Source: Hanleya hanleyi
Lineage: Eukaryota; Mollusca; Polyplacophora; Lepidopleurida; Hanleyidae
Direction of reading: 5' to 3'
Length of the DNA stretch: 64,000 bases
NCBI GenBank assembly: GCA_036873755.1
Contig: JAVTVY010033653.1
Coordinates: 89,575 to 153,574, forward strand
Part shown: positions 55,501 through 61,419 of the stretch, piece after piece
How the letters are laid out: each line of letters opens with the position of its first letter
Position numbering within the stretch: position 1 is the stretch's first letter
Notes under the pieces: generated by a model
The model's input: the letters and a program-made list of their open reading frames with translations, nothing else
What the model was told of the DNA's origin: nothing
Database searches by the model: none
Translations under genes and position numbers: made by a program

Positions 55501-55841
55501 ACTGACACACGTATTCAGGTGCAGTGCTGGCGGCCTATAGTTGTTTTCTATTTTTTTATCACTTTTTTTTTATTCCCTGTAATATTAAGACTACAAGGCA
55601 AGCCATTGGCTGGTCACTGGTCATCTTACATGTCTAAGACATTGTCTGGTCAGCTAAGATAGTGATTGGTCAGCTAAGACAGTGACTGGTCATCTGAAGT
55701 TGGCTATCAACATTGCAGATATACACAGAAATGATTTGCCTTTACCCTTTTGTTGTTCTTCTTTCTCTCTGTTTCAGCCCCCTCATCCTCATCAGTGACG
55801 TATCCCTCCTCCGTGTCTGTGTGTAAGGCTAACTGTTTACC
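22534..55841 (-). CDS. PLCL2: Inactive phospholipase C-like protein (PRIP family), C-terminal half, 14 exons
   Basis: Spliced order: 55841..55746, 49679..49577, 47134..46955, 46388..46210, 40633..40495, 39778..39632, 38651..38554, 37227..37126, 33690..33505, 31833..31765, 27968..27915, 26949..26857, 26028..25933, 22596..22534. All junctions are GT/AG and phases agree throughout, giving about 534 residues and a TAG stop. Domain order: acidic X-Y linker ([11 protein letters not shown]), PLC Y half-barrel ([30 protein letters not shown]), C2 domain ([37 protein letters not shown]) and a C-terminal extension ([31 protein letters not shown]) that I know only from PLCL1/PLCL2. Family members bind inositol phosphates, GABA-A receptor-associated proteins and phosphatases but do not cleave PIP2. 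The catalytic His lies in the X domain outside the window, so inactivity is inferred from family. The PH, EF-hand and X exons must lie right of 64000, across an intron of more than 8 kb. Confidence 0.93.
22897..23200 (-). mobile_element. SINE tail with two hairpins
   Basis: Begins GTGAGTGAGTGAATAG...TTTAACGTCGCTTTCAAC, the shared SINE tail. It continues into two related hairpins: 22984-23027 (imperfect GTTCCTGCT.CTTCAAAG stem) and 23145-23187 (perfect 14-bp GTTCCTGTTGCTTC stem). Lies in the last intron of PLCL. Confidence 0.6.
23390..25620. repeat. Minisatellite, 65-bp unit, about 34 copies, with higher-order structure
   Basis: The unit includes TTGCTTGTTCTAGTCC, GTGCCCCACTGACAGAG and CTCTGGCCTAAACCACCAG. 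Some units carry a 7-bp insertion (72 bp). A marker variant ACCGGT at about 24435 recurs at about 24955, 520 bases (8 units) later, with the same order of neighbouring variants, showing duplication of an 8-unit block. Lies in the last PLCL intron. Confidence 0.93.
25621..25795 (-). mobile_element. tRNA-derived SINE
   Basis: On the minus strand the head reads TGGTGGAGCACTCGCC (box A) and GGTTTGATCCC (box B) with tRNA-like spacing, ending in paired TGGCCT/AGGCCA. The body includes AGTCATATCACCGACTT. It directly abuts the 65-bp minisatellite. It is not a functional tRNA; I see no proper anticodon arm. Confidence 0.65.
25933..26028 (-). CDS. PLCL2: PLCL exon: C-terminal extension, part 5
   Basis: 32 codons encoding [20 protein letters not shown] and [12 protein letters not shown]; acceptor GTTATCAG, donor CAG|GTGAGA. 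Corresponds to the [15 protein letters not shown] region of PLCL2. Confidence 0.94.
26029..26856 (-). other. PLCL intron, nothing recognised
   Basis: AT-rich intron of 828 bases between two short exons; no element ends or ORFs of note. Confidence 0.5.
26857..26949 (-). CDS. PLCL2: PLCL exon: C-terminal extension, part 4
   Basis: 31 codons encoding [18 protein letters not shown] and [13 protein letters not shown]; acceptor ATGTTACAG, donor AAG|GTATAA. Corresponds to the HCQKAAMEFHEHL...LKERKLQK region of PLCL2. Confidence 0.92.
27915..27968 (-). CDS. PLCL2: PLCL exon: C-terminal extension, part 3
   Basis: 18 codons encoding [18 protein letters not shown]; acceptor ATCCACAG, donor AAG|GTAATG. 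Matches the IENADAVYEK stretch of vertebrate PLCL2. Confidence 0.92.
28180..29120. repeat. Minisatellite, 43-bp unit, about 22 copies
   Basis: The unit contains TCACTCTCCTAAACCATAG and TGTAAACATTCAACTGTGA. Copies grow more divergent to the right. Lies inside the PLCL intron between exons 27915-27968 and 31765-31833. Confidence 0.92.
29121..31764. other. PLCL intron remainder
   Basis: About 2.6 kb of intron with a poly-G run near 29372 and AT-rich tracts. No coding potential or element ends were recognised. Confidence 0.35.
31765..31833 (-). CDS. PLCL2: PLCL exon: C-terminal extension, part 2
   Basis: 23 codons encoding [18 protein letters not shown] and LAFEE; acceptor TTGTTACAG, donor GAG|GTATGG. 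It is too short to stand out as an ORF but continues the PLCL extension in phase. Confidence 0.9.
32330..33440. mobile_element. Dispersed inverted-repeat element (copy 1)
   Basis: Inverted arms around ACTGTCCAAAAGTAT lie at about 32419-32477 and 33051-33105. The flanking parts (ATTAACAGA.AGTG..., CTCACTATTTATAG, GTTGTTGTTG...TCATTGGCCC) recur in a shorter copy at 40080-40380, so both come from one family. Lies in a PLCL intron and ends about 65 bases from the exon at 33505. Confidence 0.5.
33233..33287. repeat. 55-nt hairpin
   Basis: Arms CCAATTTCTATGTTCACACT and its inverted partner (33268-33287) pair 18 of 20 bases around a 15-base loop. Located inside the dispersed element at 32330-33440. 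It could be a small nested MITE or simply a structural part of the element. Confidence 0.55.
33505..33690 (-). CDS. PLCL2: PLCL exon: C-terminal extension, helical part 1
   Basis: 62 codons, phase 0 on both sides; acceptor TTTTCCAG, donor GAG|GTAATT. It encodes [37 protein letters not shown] and [12 protein letters not shown]. This segment is characteristic of PLCL proteins and separates them from PLC-delta, which ends after C2. Confidence 0.94.
33958..36286. mobile_element. TIR element, about 2.3 kb, hosting a nested tandem-core element
   Basis: A 32-base sequence starting GCTCATTAAACTTAATAG at 33958-33989 is present inverted at 36255-36286 with one mismatch. No transposase is visible. The 34808-36055 element sits inside it. 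Target-site duplication not identified. Confidence 0.6.
34808..36055 (+). mobile_element. Tandem-core element with terminal hairpin (copy 1)
   Basis: Starts AACACAGCAAGGAAGCAATC. Its core is about 163-bp monomers marked by GGGCCATAACTCTTGAAAAT. It ends in CGGACGGACGGACAAAG and a perfect 11-bp stem CCCCCCCTCTA/TAGAGGGGGGG (36021-36044, 2-base loop). The same start, core and end recur at 41118-44126. A 3'-terminal hairpin plus tandem core suggests a Helitron/pearl-like non-autonomous element; that class is inference. Confidence 0.7.
36388..36674. repeat. Perfect 24-bp minisatellite, 12 copies
   Basis: TTAATGCAGACATAATACCA plus CCCA repeated 12 times; I found no variation between copies. Because 24 is divisible by three, a minus-strand [11 protein letters not shown] repeats through it, but this is an artefact of the array inside a PLCL intron. 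Confidence 0.95.
37126..37227 (-). CDS. PLCL2: PLCL exon: basic segment after C2
   Basis: 34 codons; acceptor TTTTCAG, donor AAG|GTGATT. It encodes [18 protein letters not shown] and [11 protein letters not shown], matching the PLCL region just after C2. A dispersed element starts only about 48 bases upstream of the acceptor. Confidence 0.92.
37276..38106. mobile_element. Element with ACCCCTCGGC inverted ends (copy 1)
   Basis: The left end ACCCCTCGGC (37276-37285) is inverted at the right end (38097-38106). Inside are two tandem copies of about 212 bp (starting about 37405 and 37618) and a partial third, then a CGGACGGACGGACG microsatellite. The right end is a near-perfect palindrome around GGCCAATGTTGGCC (38080-38105). 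The same ends occur at 52862-54063. It starts about 48 bases upstream of the PLCL exon at 37227. Confidence 0.65.
38554..38651 (-). CDS. PLCL2: PLCL exon: end of C2 domain
   Basis: Two bases completing Gly, then 32 codons; acceptor TATTTCAG, donor GGG|GTAAGT. It encodes [18 protein letters not shown] and [14 protein letters not shown], the final C2 strands. Confidence 0.95.
39000..39660 (-). repeat. Minisatellite derived from a PLCL exon end and its splice donor
   Basis: About 12 copies of a 46-60-bp unit. On the minus strand each carries CATTTGAGTGTATGCAAACAG followed by GTGAATATAGAT, which is the end of the C2 exon (39632) plus the intron start. The real exon is the rightmost copy and matches PLCL2 protein in other animals, so the exon is the source. 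Distances between successive donors vary (60, 52, about 55 bases), so only some extra donors keep frame. Confidence 0.95.
39632..39778 (-). CDS. PLCL2: PLCL exon: C2 domain, second part
   Basis: Two bases, 48 codons, one base; acceptor TTTTCAG, donor ACAG|GTGAATA. It encodes [32 protein letters not shown] and [10 protein letters not shown]. The last 30 or so bases and the donor are repeated about a dozen times downstream (39000-39631). A second in-frame donor lies exactly 60 bases further, after 39572. Confidence 0.95.
40080..40380. mobile_element. Dispersed element (copy 2, short)
   Basis: Shares ATTAACAGACAGTGATAAG, CTATTTATAGGA, GTGACTGTCTCAGTTGACC-like and GTTGTTGTTGCTGCA...TCATTGGCCC blocks with 32330-33440 but lacks the inverted A/T-rich middle. 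Lies in a PLCL intron. Confidence 0.5.
40495..40633 (-). CDS. PLCL2: PLCL exon: C2 domain, first part
   Basis: 46 codons plus one base; acceptor GTTACAG, donor G|GTCAGT. It encodes [23 protein letters not shown] and [14 protein letters not shown], the first strands of the PLC-type C2 domain. Confidence 0.96.
41118..44126 (+). mobile_element. Tandem-core element with terminal hairpin (copy 2), interrupted
   Basis: Starts AACACAGCAAGGAAGCAATC like copy 1, with about 163-bp core monomers, partly duplicated. The terminal C-rich arm (42370-42391) and G-rich arm (44113-44123, then CATAATTAGG) are separated by a 1,716-bp insertion. Removing it restores an end like copy 1. Confidence 0.7.
42397..44112. 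mobile_element. hAT-like non-autonomous insertion, 1,716 bp
   Basis: Both ends are CAGGGATTCATA in inverted orientation, followed by subterminal TTTTTGCCACCGG motifs. It is flanked by TAGAG at 42392-42396 and 44113-44117, a 5-bp duplication of a site present once in copy 1. CAGGG ends are hAT-like; 5-bp duplications are known for only some hAT groups, so the superfamily is tentative. No transposase was recognised. A fragment of the same family lies at 56797-57010. Confidence 0.7.
44390..45953. mobile_element. GACCTTTGACC-type dispersed repeat interrupted by a MITE
   Basis: Left part has GGTGACCTTGACCTTTATC and right part CACCTTTGACCTTTTGACC and AACTTTGACCTAGCGACG, ending near GCGTGGGATAAAAA. 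The two parts are split by the TTAA element at 44492-45562. Lies in a PLCL intron. Confidence 0.45.
44492..45562. mobile_element. TTAA-flanked piggyBac-like MITE, 1,071 bp
   Basis: TTAA at 44488-44491 and 45563-45566. Ends are CCCTTTGCTACTT and, inverted, CCCTTTCGTACTT (11 of 13). No transposase. Different family from the element at 14580. Confidence 0.6.
46210..46388 (-). CDS. PLCL2: PLCL exon: end of Y domain and Y-C2 linker
   Basis: Acceptor GCTACCAG, donor AAG|GTCAGT. It encodes [34 protein letters not shown] and [11 protein letters not shown], continuous with known PLCL and PLC-delta Y domains. Confidence 0.96.
46455..46575 (-). mobile_element. SINE tail fragment
   Basis: Contains TTTAACATCGCTTTCAACC, ATTTCAGTCATATCGCGATG and GTTCCTGTTACTTCAACGAA, as in the copy at 22897. 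Lies in the PLCL intron just after exon 46388. Confidence 0.55.
46955..47134 (-). CDS. PLCL2: PLCL exon: Y-domain core
   Basis: Begins with two bases completing Gln, then 59 codons and one base. It contains [29 protein letters not shown] and LWNCGCQL. The Ser of SFSES and the Arg of SRIYP, which contact substrate in active PLC, are kept. Confidence 0.96.
47135..48866. other. PLCL intron, nothing recognised
   Basis: About 1.7 kb of AT-rich intron; no element end, ORF or RNA gene supported. Confidence 0.35.
48867..49395. repeat. Two direct copies of a ~235-bp sequence about 280 bp apart
   Basis: Copies at about 48867-49100 and 49150-49375 share GGAGTTTAACGTCGCA, ACCCTAACCCTAACAAAAAC and ACACTGGTGATCACAATGG. 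They begin GTTTAACGTCG like the SINE tails. Each carries a short CCCTAA run. Confidence 0.7.
49420..49556 (-). mobile_element. SINE tail fragment next to a PLCL splice donor
   Basis: GTGAGTGAGTGAATATGATT, TTCAACTATATTTCAGTCA and two GGGGTCCTATTA-like blocks. It ends about 20 bases from the donor of exon 49577-49679. Confidence 0.55.
49577..49679 (-). CDS. PLCL2: PLCL exon: start of Y domain
   Basis: 34 codons plus one base; acceptor TTTGTAG, donor C|GTGAGT. It encodes [10 protein letters not shown] and [10 protein letters not shown], matching the beginning of PLC Y domains. A SINE tail begins within about 25 bases of its donor. Confidence 0.93.
50031..50221 (-). mobile_element. 5S rRNA-derived SINE (second copy)
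   Basis: On the minus strand: head AAGTAAAGCAGCGTTGAG, TCAATACTTGGATGGGTGAC, then GGTGCTGTACTGA, body TAGGAACTGTG and CACTCTCGTGTTCTGGCACA, tail CACCATCGTGATATGAC ending GTTAAATCCTACTCAC. Collinear with the copy at 15711. Confidence 0.7.
50222..51899. other. PLCL intron, nothing recognised
   Basis: About 1.7 kb of intron; short ORFs only and no element ends found. Confidence 0.35.
51900..52175. mobile_element. Dispersed element fragment
   Basis: Contains two TTGTCCGGAAATGAA(A/G)TTG blocks about 130 bases apart, then GCACGGACAGACGGAAGGAT and CCTTTAGCCCTTCGGGCGTC with a CCCTTCGGG-type hairpin. The design matches the other tandem-core elements with a microsatellite and terminal hairpin. Confidence 0.45.
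52862..54063. mobile_element. Element with ACCCCTCGGC inverted ends (copy 2)
   Basis: The left end ACCCCTCGGC (52862-52871) is inverted at 54054-54063 (one mismatch). The core is about six monomers of roughly 145 bp marked by AAATTAAAGATGGC and TCTTGATGTATCGATGA. The right end carries the palindrome TTGGCCAAATTTTGGCC. Only the ends are shared with copy 1; the cores differ. Confidence 0.65.
54496..55460. mobile_element. Long-TIR element, 965 bp
   Basis: About 120-130-bp inverted ends: both start GGTCCAA, contain ACCCAAATGAAAGTCAGATT and AAGTATTCACTTCAACGAAG, then GGTCCTATTATA and AGAATGCAAAT. The ends include short tandem ACCCAAATGAAAG units. No ORF resembles a transposase. Target-site duplication is unclear. 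It lies in a PLCL intron, about 285 bases 3' of the exon at 55746-55841 in transcription order. Confidence 0.75.
55746..55841 (-). CDS. PLCL2: PLCL exon: X-Y linker
   Basis: 32 codons starting after GATACAG and ending at AGG|GTAAAT. It encodes GKQLALH, then the acidic [11 protein letters not shown] typical of the X-Y linker, then a basic KKNNKR. Phase 0 at both ends. A 25-bp minisatellite begins about 135 bases upstream of the acceptor. Confidence 0.9.
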
Positions 55842-55972
55842 CTGTATCAAGTAAACAAGTGGCATAGGTATCAACAACTGACAATACAATCGGTAATAAA
55901 AGGAACTAACTGGCACTAAGGAGGTATATGTATGTACCAAGTGGACACTGATTTCATGTTCATCACCGAGTC

Positions 55973-56370
55973 TGCCCACCCATACCTGATGATACCCATG
56001 CCCACCCATACCTGATGATACCCATGCCCACCCATACCTGATGATACCCATGCCCACCCATACCTGATGATACCCATGCCCACCCATACCTGATGATACC
56101 CATGCCCACCCATACCTGATGATACCCATGGCCACCCATACCTGATGATACCCATGCCCACCCCATACACAGTAATTGCCATGCCCACCATACCTGATGA
56201 TACCCATGCCCACCCATACCTGATGATACCCATGCCCACCCATACCTGATGATACCCATGGCCACCCATACCTGATGATACCCATGGCCACCCATACCTG
56301 ATGATACCCATGGCCACCCATACCTGATGATACCCATGGCCACCCATACTTGATGATACCCATGCCCACT
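55973..56370. repeat. Minisatellite, 25-bp unit, about 16 copies
   Basis: The unit is CCACCCATACCTGATGATAC plus CCATG. Since 25 is not a multiple of three, all three minus frames stay open and read the same 25-residue cycle, producing overlapping ORFs of 126-227 codons that are not genes. It starts about 135 bases upstream of the PLCL exon acceptor at 55841. Confidence 0.93.
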
Positions 56371-56796
56371 TTTACATGTATGTTACTCATACTGTATGTG
56401 CTTCCTCATTCATACATAGATTTACCTAAAGTCAGAATGCTTGCATACATAGTAGTATTAGATGATTTGCTGAAAAAAAACATATTCTGCTCATTAAACG
56501 ACCAGTGAAGAAATCCCTCAGGAGATTGGCATGAGCGACTGATGGTACAGCCTAACTCATACCATGTCCATCCAGGCAAGTTGTCAGGTGTAATCCTTGG
56601 GTCAATCACACCTAATCTGGAGAAATGTGCTAAATGTGACAGCTCATCCAGTCTGTCAGACATGTAATCCATTGTGTGTATGTGACATAATTACTGGGTG
56701 TGACCACATGTTCATGTCAGACAATTTGACACCAAATGACCAATAAACTGGTCAACTATACCACACAAACCTATTAGTCCTGTCGGCCACTTGTAC

Positions 56797-57010
56797 GCTG
56801 GTCGACGTGTGAGTGCCATGCTGTCAAGCAGAGTTGAACTGTTCAAAATGGGCTCAAAACACGGCGACTGTCTGGTCATGGGAATTGATAAATAAATTGA
56901 AATAATGGATAGTATTTGATGCACGATACATCATTTTAAAACCCTGAACATACATTCAGAACATATTTGTCATTTTACAGCTTTAGAAATATTTAGGAAT
57001 CGTAATTCGG
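56797..57010. mobile_element. Fragment of the hAT-like family
   Basis: Close match to the internal part of the insertion at 42397-44112 (about 43165-43375): GAGTGCCA.GCTGTCAAGCAG, GTATTTGATGCACGATACAT and CATTTTACAGCTTTAGAAAT. The ends are missing. Confidence 0.7.
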
Positions 57011-57764
57011 AAAAATTGTGTACCGTAAAACTCACGTTAGAATTCTAGAAAGGTGCGCGATTGGCTTATATTCTCTCGCATCTATTTAGAATCTAATTAG
57101 CAAAGCTGCTAATTTGCAGATATTTTCTAGGATACTTTGCTATTTAGAACGAGATGCTAATTATACAATATATTCTGTTTCTCCCCGAACAAATCCACCG
57201 ACCGCAATATGCCCCCCCCTGCATCGATTCAACTGAACGTAAATATTGAATGAGAATTCATCCCACTACCAGATTATGCAGCAGAGTAAATGATCGACAC
57301 TGTTCGAGTATCCTCCCTCACACGAGATACACCCATTCGGAACTCCCGAGCGGAAATCTACGAAGGGGACATCTCAAACCGGAGATCCCCGAGAAGTTGC
57401 GAATGGAGGTACACCGACTGATTCGGGTGAGCGAGAATATCGTTCGACTTGTCCTTGACGTCAATGACAAGTTATACCCCACTGAGGTCGCCGATACTTA
57501 TTAAAGCGGATAACGCTCATCTTCCATGGACCAAAGTCAACATAACCTGTGACGTACAATGTAACATGACCTAAAACGCTGAATATCTCTTTCCTTAACC
57601 TGTCATCGCGAGAAAGCTTCACGCGAGCACATTCCATTCTTCTCAGTTTGCTCATACCGAGAATGTCAGCGTTTTCCTTTTCGAAATACACGAATGATTT
57701 GCATAAAATGTAGACTATATACATATGTGCGATGCTGGGACTTGGAGCTCTTGTTCCCCAGAAA

Positions 57765-58300
57765 GAAACAATATATTGTCTAATTAGCACTTTGATAATC
57801 TCATCTAAATTGCATAGATTCGCACTTCAGGGAGAGTTAATATATTGTCTATTTAGCGTAGATTCGCAAATCTGTTTTACCTCGTCGAGATTGCAGAGAA
57901 GACAATATATTGTCTAATTAGCACTTTGATAATCTCATCTAAATTGCATATATTCGCACTTTGGGGAAAGTTAATATATTGTATATTTAGCGTAGATTCG
58001 CAAATCTGTTTTACATCGTCGAGATTGCAGAGAAGACAATATATTGTCTAATTAGCACTTTGATAATCGCATCTAAATTGCATCGATTCGCACCTCCTGC
58101 ATACTTAATATATTGTCTATTTAGCGTAGATTCGCAGATTCAATTTCACACGCCGGCTTCACAATATATTGTCTAAATAGCACTGTGGGGAAAGTGAATA
58201 ATATATTGTATATTTAGCGTAGATTCGCAAATGTGTTTTTAGATTCGAAGATTCAATTTCACACGCCGGTTTCACAATATATTGTCTAAATAGCACTGTG
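57765..58300 (-). repeat. 135-bp satellite, left array (inverted)
   Basis: About four diverged units of the same satellite as at 61420-64000, in opposite orientation. Contains AGACAATATATTGTCT palindromes and TAGCGTAGATTCGCAAAT. Confidence 0.85.
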
Positions 58301-60761
58301 GGGTCATTCTCACGGAAAGGCACATTTTCACTTGGGGAAATATCTGAAAATCAAGATCACCAATGACTACAGAATTTGATTTCAACAGAGTCTCCATTGA
58401 CAAAACTCTTTATAATGCGTACAATAAATGCAGACATTCCGAATAATAAACTTTTCCTAACACTTGTCTTCAATTATGTCGCTTGTGTTACACAGGAATT
58501 ATCCGTATATTGGGCACTAAGATGACAGAAATAGGAAGATACACACATACTAGGCAATATATTGCGTGTAACTATGACCAACGATGAAAAAATTGAAGTT
58601 AAGAAAACAAGTTTGTTTTTAGTATTCTAATTATGCTACAAAGCTCACCAAAATCAGCCAGTTGAATCGCATGTATCAACCATTCATGTAGATTTTGTAT
58701 AATAAAGCTAATTATTCTTGATGCTGACTTTAAACTAATTATGGAGGTATAAATCGGGAGGAGACACAGATTGGGGTGATGAAAGTGTTCAATGTAAGAT
58801 CCCAAAATCAGACAATCACGACCATTTCAACCTTTTCGCTCTGACAATAATTGACGTTTACTCCAATGAGATTAACATATTCGCACGGCACAATCTTTTG
58901 ATATTTTCTACCCCTAACAGAGCCAGATTTTTCGGCGGGAGTAAACTCTTTCATGTTTACGGACCCTGCCGGGAAATGATGCCTTATTTGGAAAATGTTT
59001 CGGGATAATGTTTATATATTAGACCACGAGCTACCGCGTGTAATTACTGTGGGCGTGATTTTGAAATAGTCACAACCAGCTATCCATCTGATAGGCTAAC
59101 AATAGTAGTTTCAACTCGCACGGGATTTATATAGGGCTGAATTTGGATATAATACATGTATTCCGTGATATTATATCTGACTTTACTGAGATTGATACAT
59201 ACTTATGCTTATCATCGTTCCCAAACGAGTCCATAAACAGAAAGATTTCACTCCCAAGTTAGAAAAAAATCGTCAAAACACACGAAGTCCACACTCAATG
59301 TACCGAAAAGTCATTTCAATGGCTTGGCCAGTTTAAATATAACGTCCGCAGAATCACCGATACAGATTTACCTTTTCTCTCTGGTATATCATCAAACACA
59401 GAAATGCCTCCATGGACAAGAAATAAAGCATATGTGACCATGATCGAAAATATCAGTTGCAGCGGGCTTTTGTTTTACCGAGTTTTTTCTATCGAAACCC
59501 AAATTATATGAGTGTAGACCTAATAAACTATGGTTTGGATATCTCCATGCCAGGTTTTAACTTTCTTTGTACATTGTCGATTTTCTGGTAATGAAGTAAA
59601 AGTATGAATCAAACACTCCAAATCTCCCCTCAAGTGACACATATCCCTCAAGTGACACATATATCTCCAGTAAAAAGTCGAATATATAACAAATCCGCGA
59701 CATTTCGGCACGCGACATCTCAGCATATACGAGATTTCGGCATGCAACATTTCGGCACAAAGTGAAGAGTACGACATTGTGGCATGCGACATTTTCACAT
59801 GTCAAAGTCGCGTGACGAAATATCGCTTACCGAAATGTAGCTTGCCGGAATATCGCGTGACGAAACGACCTGATACCACAAATAATAAAAGGCTATTTTA
59901 TGGATAACAACTTTTGTATCCCGTACACAATATTTGTGTATGTATCGCTGTTAATCGACAAGAGTGTTTCATAACAACAATTTTAATTACTGGCTTATTA
60001 CATGTATTAACAACATATGGCCGTTCTGATTCTTCGGTGAAGCAGCTTCTTGTGTTCCTAATGTCGATGGACCCAATACCACCCATTGAAGAGACAAAGA
60101 CATGACTATAGCGCCACTAGCGGAGGAAGAAAATGTCAGTGCGAATGATGTGTGATAAATCGTACAAGATATGATTATATCATTTTATCACGTAAACGCA
60201 ATGCACAGGTATCTAATATCATTTTTGTGGAAGAAGGTGATCCAAATTACATGTACTTATGACATGATATATTTGCGAAGATAATAATGTAGCATTACAT
60301 GTAGCATGGAGCAAAGATTATCGTTAAACAATATACCAGAGAGTCCAGGTTTTCAGCTTTCGTGATTAACGCCCTTTCTTCGAATTGTTTTCATGGTAAC
60401 AATATGCCATTTCTAGGTTCAACAATCAAAGGTGAAGCATTGTCATGAGCGACATTGTCATTATCATTTCTGTAAGTCCGAGAGGACATTCGCCGCCTTT
60501 CGCGATAGCACATGCAAATTTTAAAACCACGGACCCACAGATGACTATATATTTCTTTTTTTTAGGGAGATAGTTGCTAAAATCTGCACGGAATATCATC
60601 AAATTATTGTCGACCTTTTATCATTTTGACGCAACCCCTAGTGTCGAATGCCATTTGGTTCTCACGAGAATTGTTCACTTAATGGTTTTATAGTGATTGT
60701 AACAATATGGCATTTCTAGGTTCAACAAACAAGGGGTATCCACATTCAATTTACTTGTTAA
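58301..60761. other. Spacer between opposite satellite arrays
   Basis: No gene supported. At about 59695-59870 there is a dense cluster of CGACATTTCGGCA-like motifs in both orientations. A CATTTCTAGGTTCAACAA-type block occurs at about 60409 and 60705, and again near 61335 beyond the MITE. None of the PLCL N-terminal exons is present. Confidence 0.4.
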
Positions 60762-61275
60762 AGGTTATACCAAATGACTCTATACTACTTTGCATTAAAA
60801 CATACCCAGTAGTGTTCCAAACAACAAATTAGTATTTTTTTCTCGAATAATGTCGTCGAAGTGGGTTTTAGGACACGAAAAGCACACATGTGGGGGAAAA
60901 CGTATAGGAGCCGTGACCTCTGGTACATGACGTCACAACCTGATTACGATTGCGCCCTAAACGTCATAGTCTATGACGTCGGGCGTTGTTACGAAAGATT
61001 CACCCAACCGTGGGAGTTCTAGCGTGATGTCGCTGACATTTTGCCGTCACAACAGGCATTTGAGCGAGATCGTAATCAGGTTGTGACGTCACAGGTCAAG
61101 CGGCCACAGCTTTTGCCGTTTTGAAAGGGGCATGAAATTGTCGCACTTTACTTCTGCTATTTCCAACCTTGGGCAGTTTGAAAACATACAAAAATGTAAA
61201 ACAAGTCTATATAATCACCTCTACAACAATTTAGCACCAAAAAGTAGCAGATTTTGAGACCATTTTGTATAACCT
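60762..61275. mobile_element. TTAA-flanked MITE with internal perfect inverted repeat
   Basis: TTAA at 60758-60761 and 61276-61279. Ends AGGTTATACCAAATG and, inverted, AGGTTATACAAAATG. Inside, a 23-bp sequence with TGACGTCACAACCTGATTAC at 60928-60950 recurs perfectly inverted at 61069-61091. The TTAA target suggests piggyBac or Kolobok type; the ends are not CCC-type, so Kolobok is possible. Confidence 0.65.
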
Positions 61276-61419
61276 TTAAGGATTTACTGCTGCATAGATA
61301 ATACATGTATTATTGTTATATTAACAACATATCATTTCTGGGTTCAACAATAGAGAATGAAGTATGATCGATAGGGTTAAACCGCCTTGTGAATATATGT
61401 TAAATAGAAAGTATATTAA

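Noticed and set aside
55707..56390. Overlapping minus-strand ORFs of 126-227 codons
   Set aside because: They run through a 25-bp minisatellite. Only the 32-codon PLCL exon at 55746-55841 inside the longest one is real coding sequence.
56406..56672. 88-codon minus-strand ORF considered as a PLCL X-domain exon
   Set aside because: No match to X-domain motifs and no good acceptor/donor in phase with the exon at 55841.
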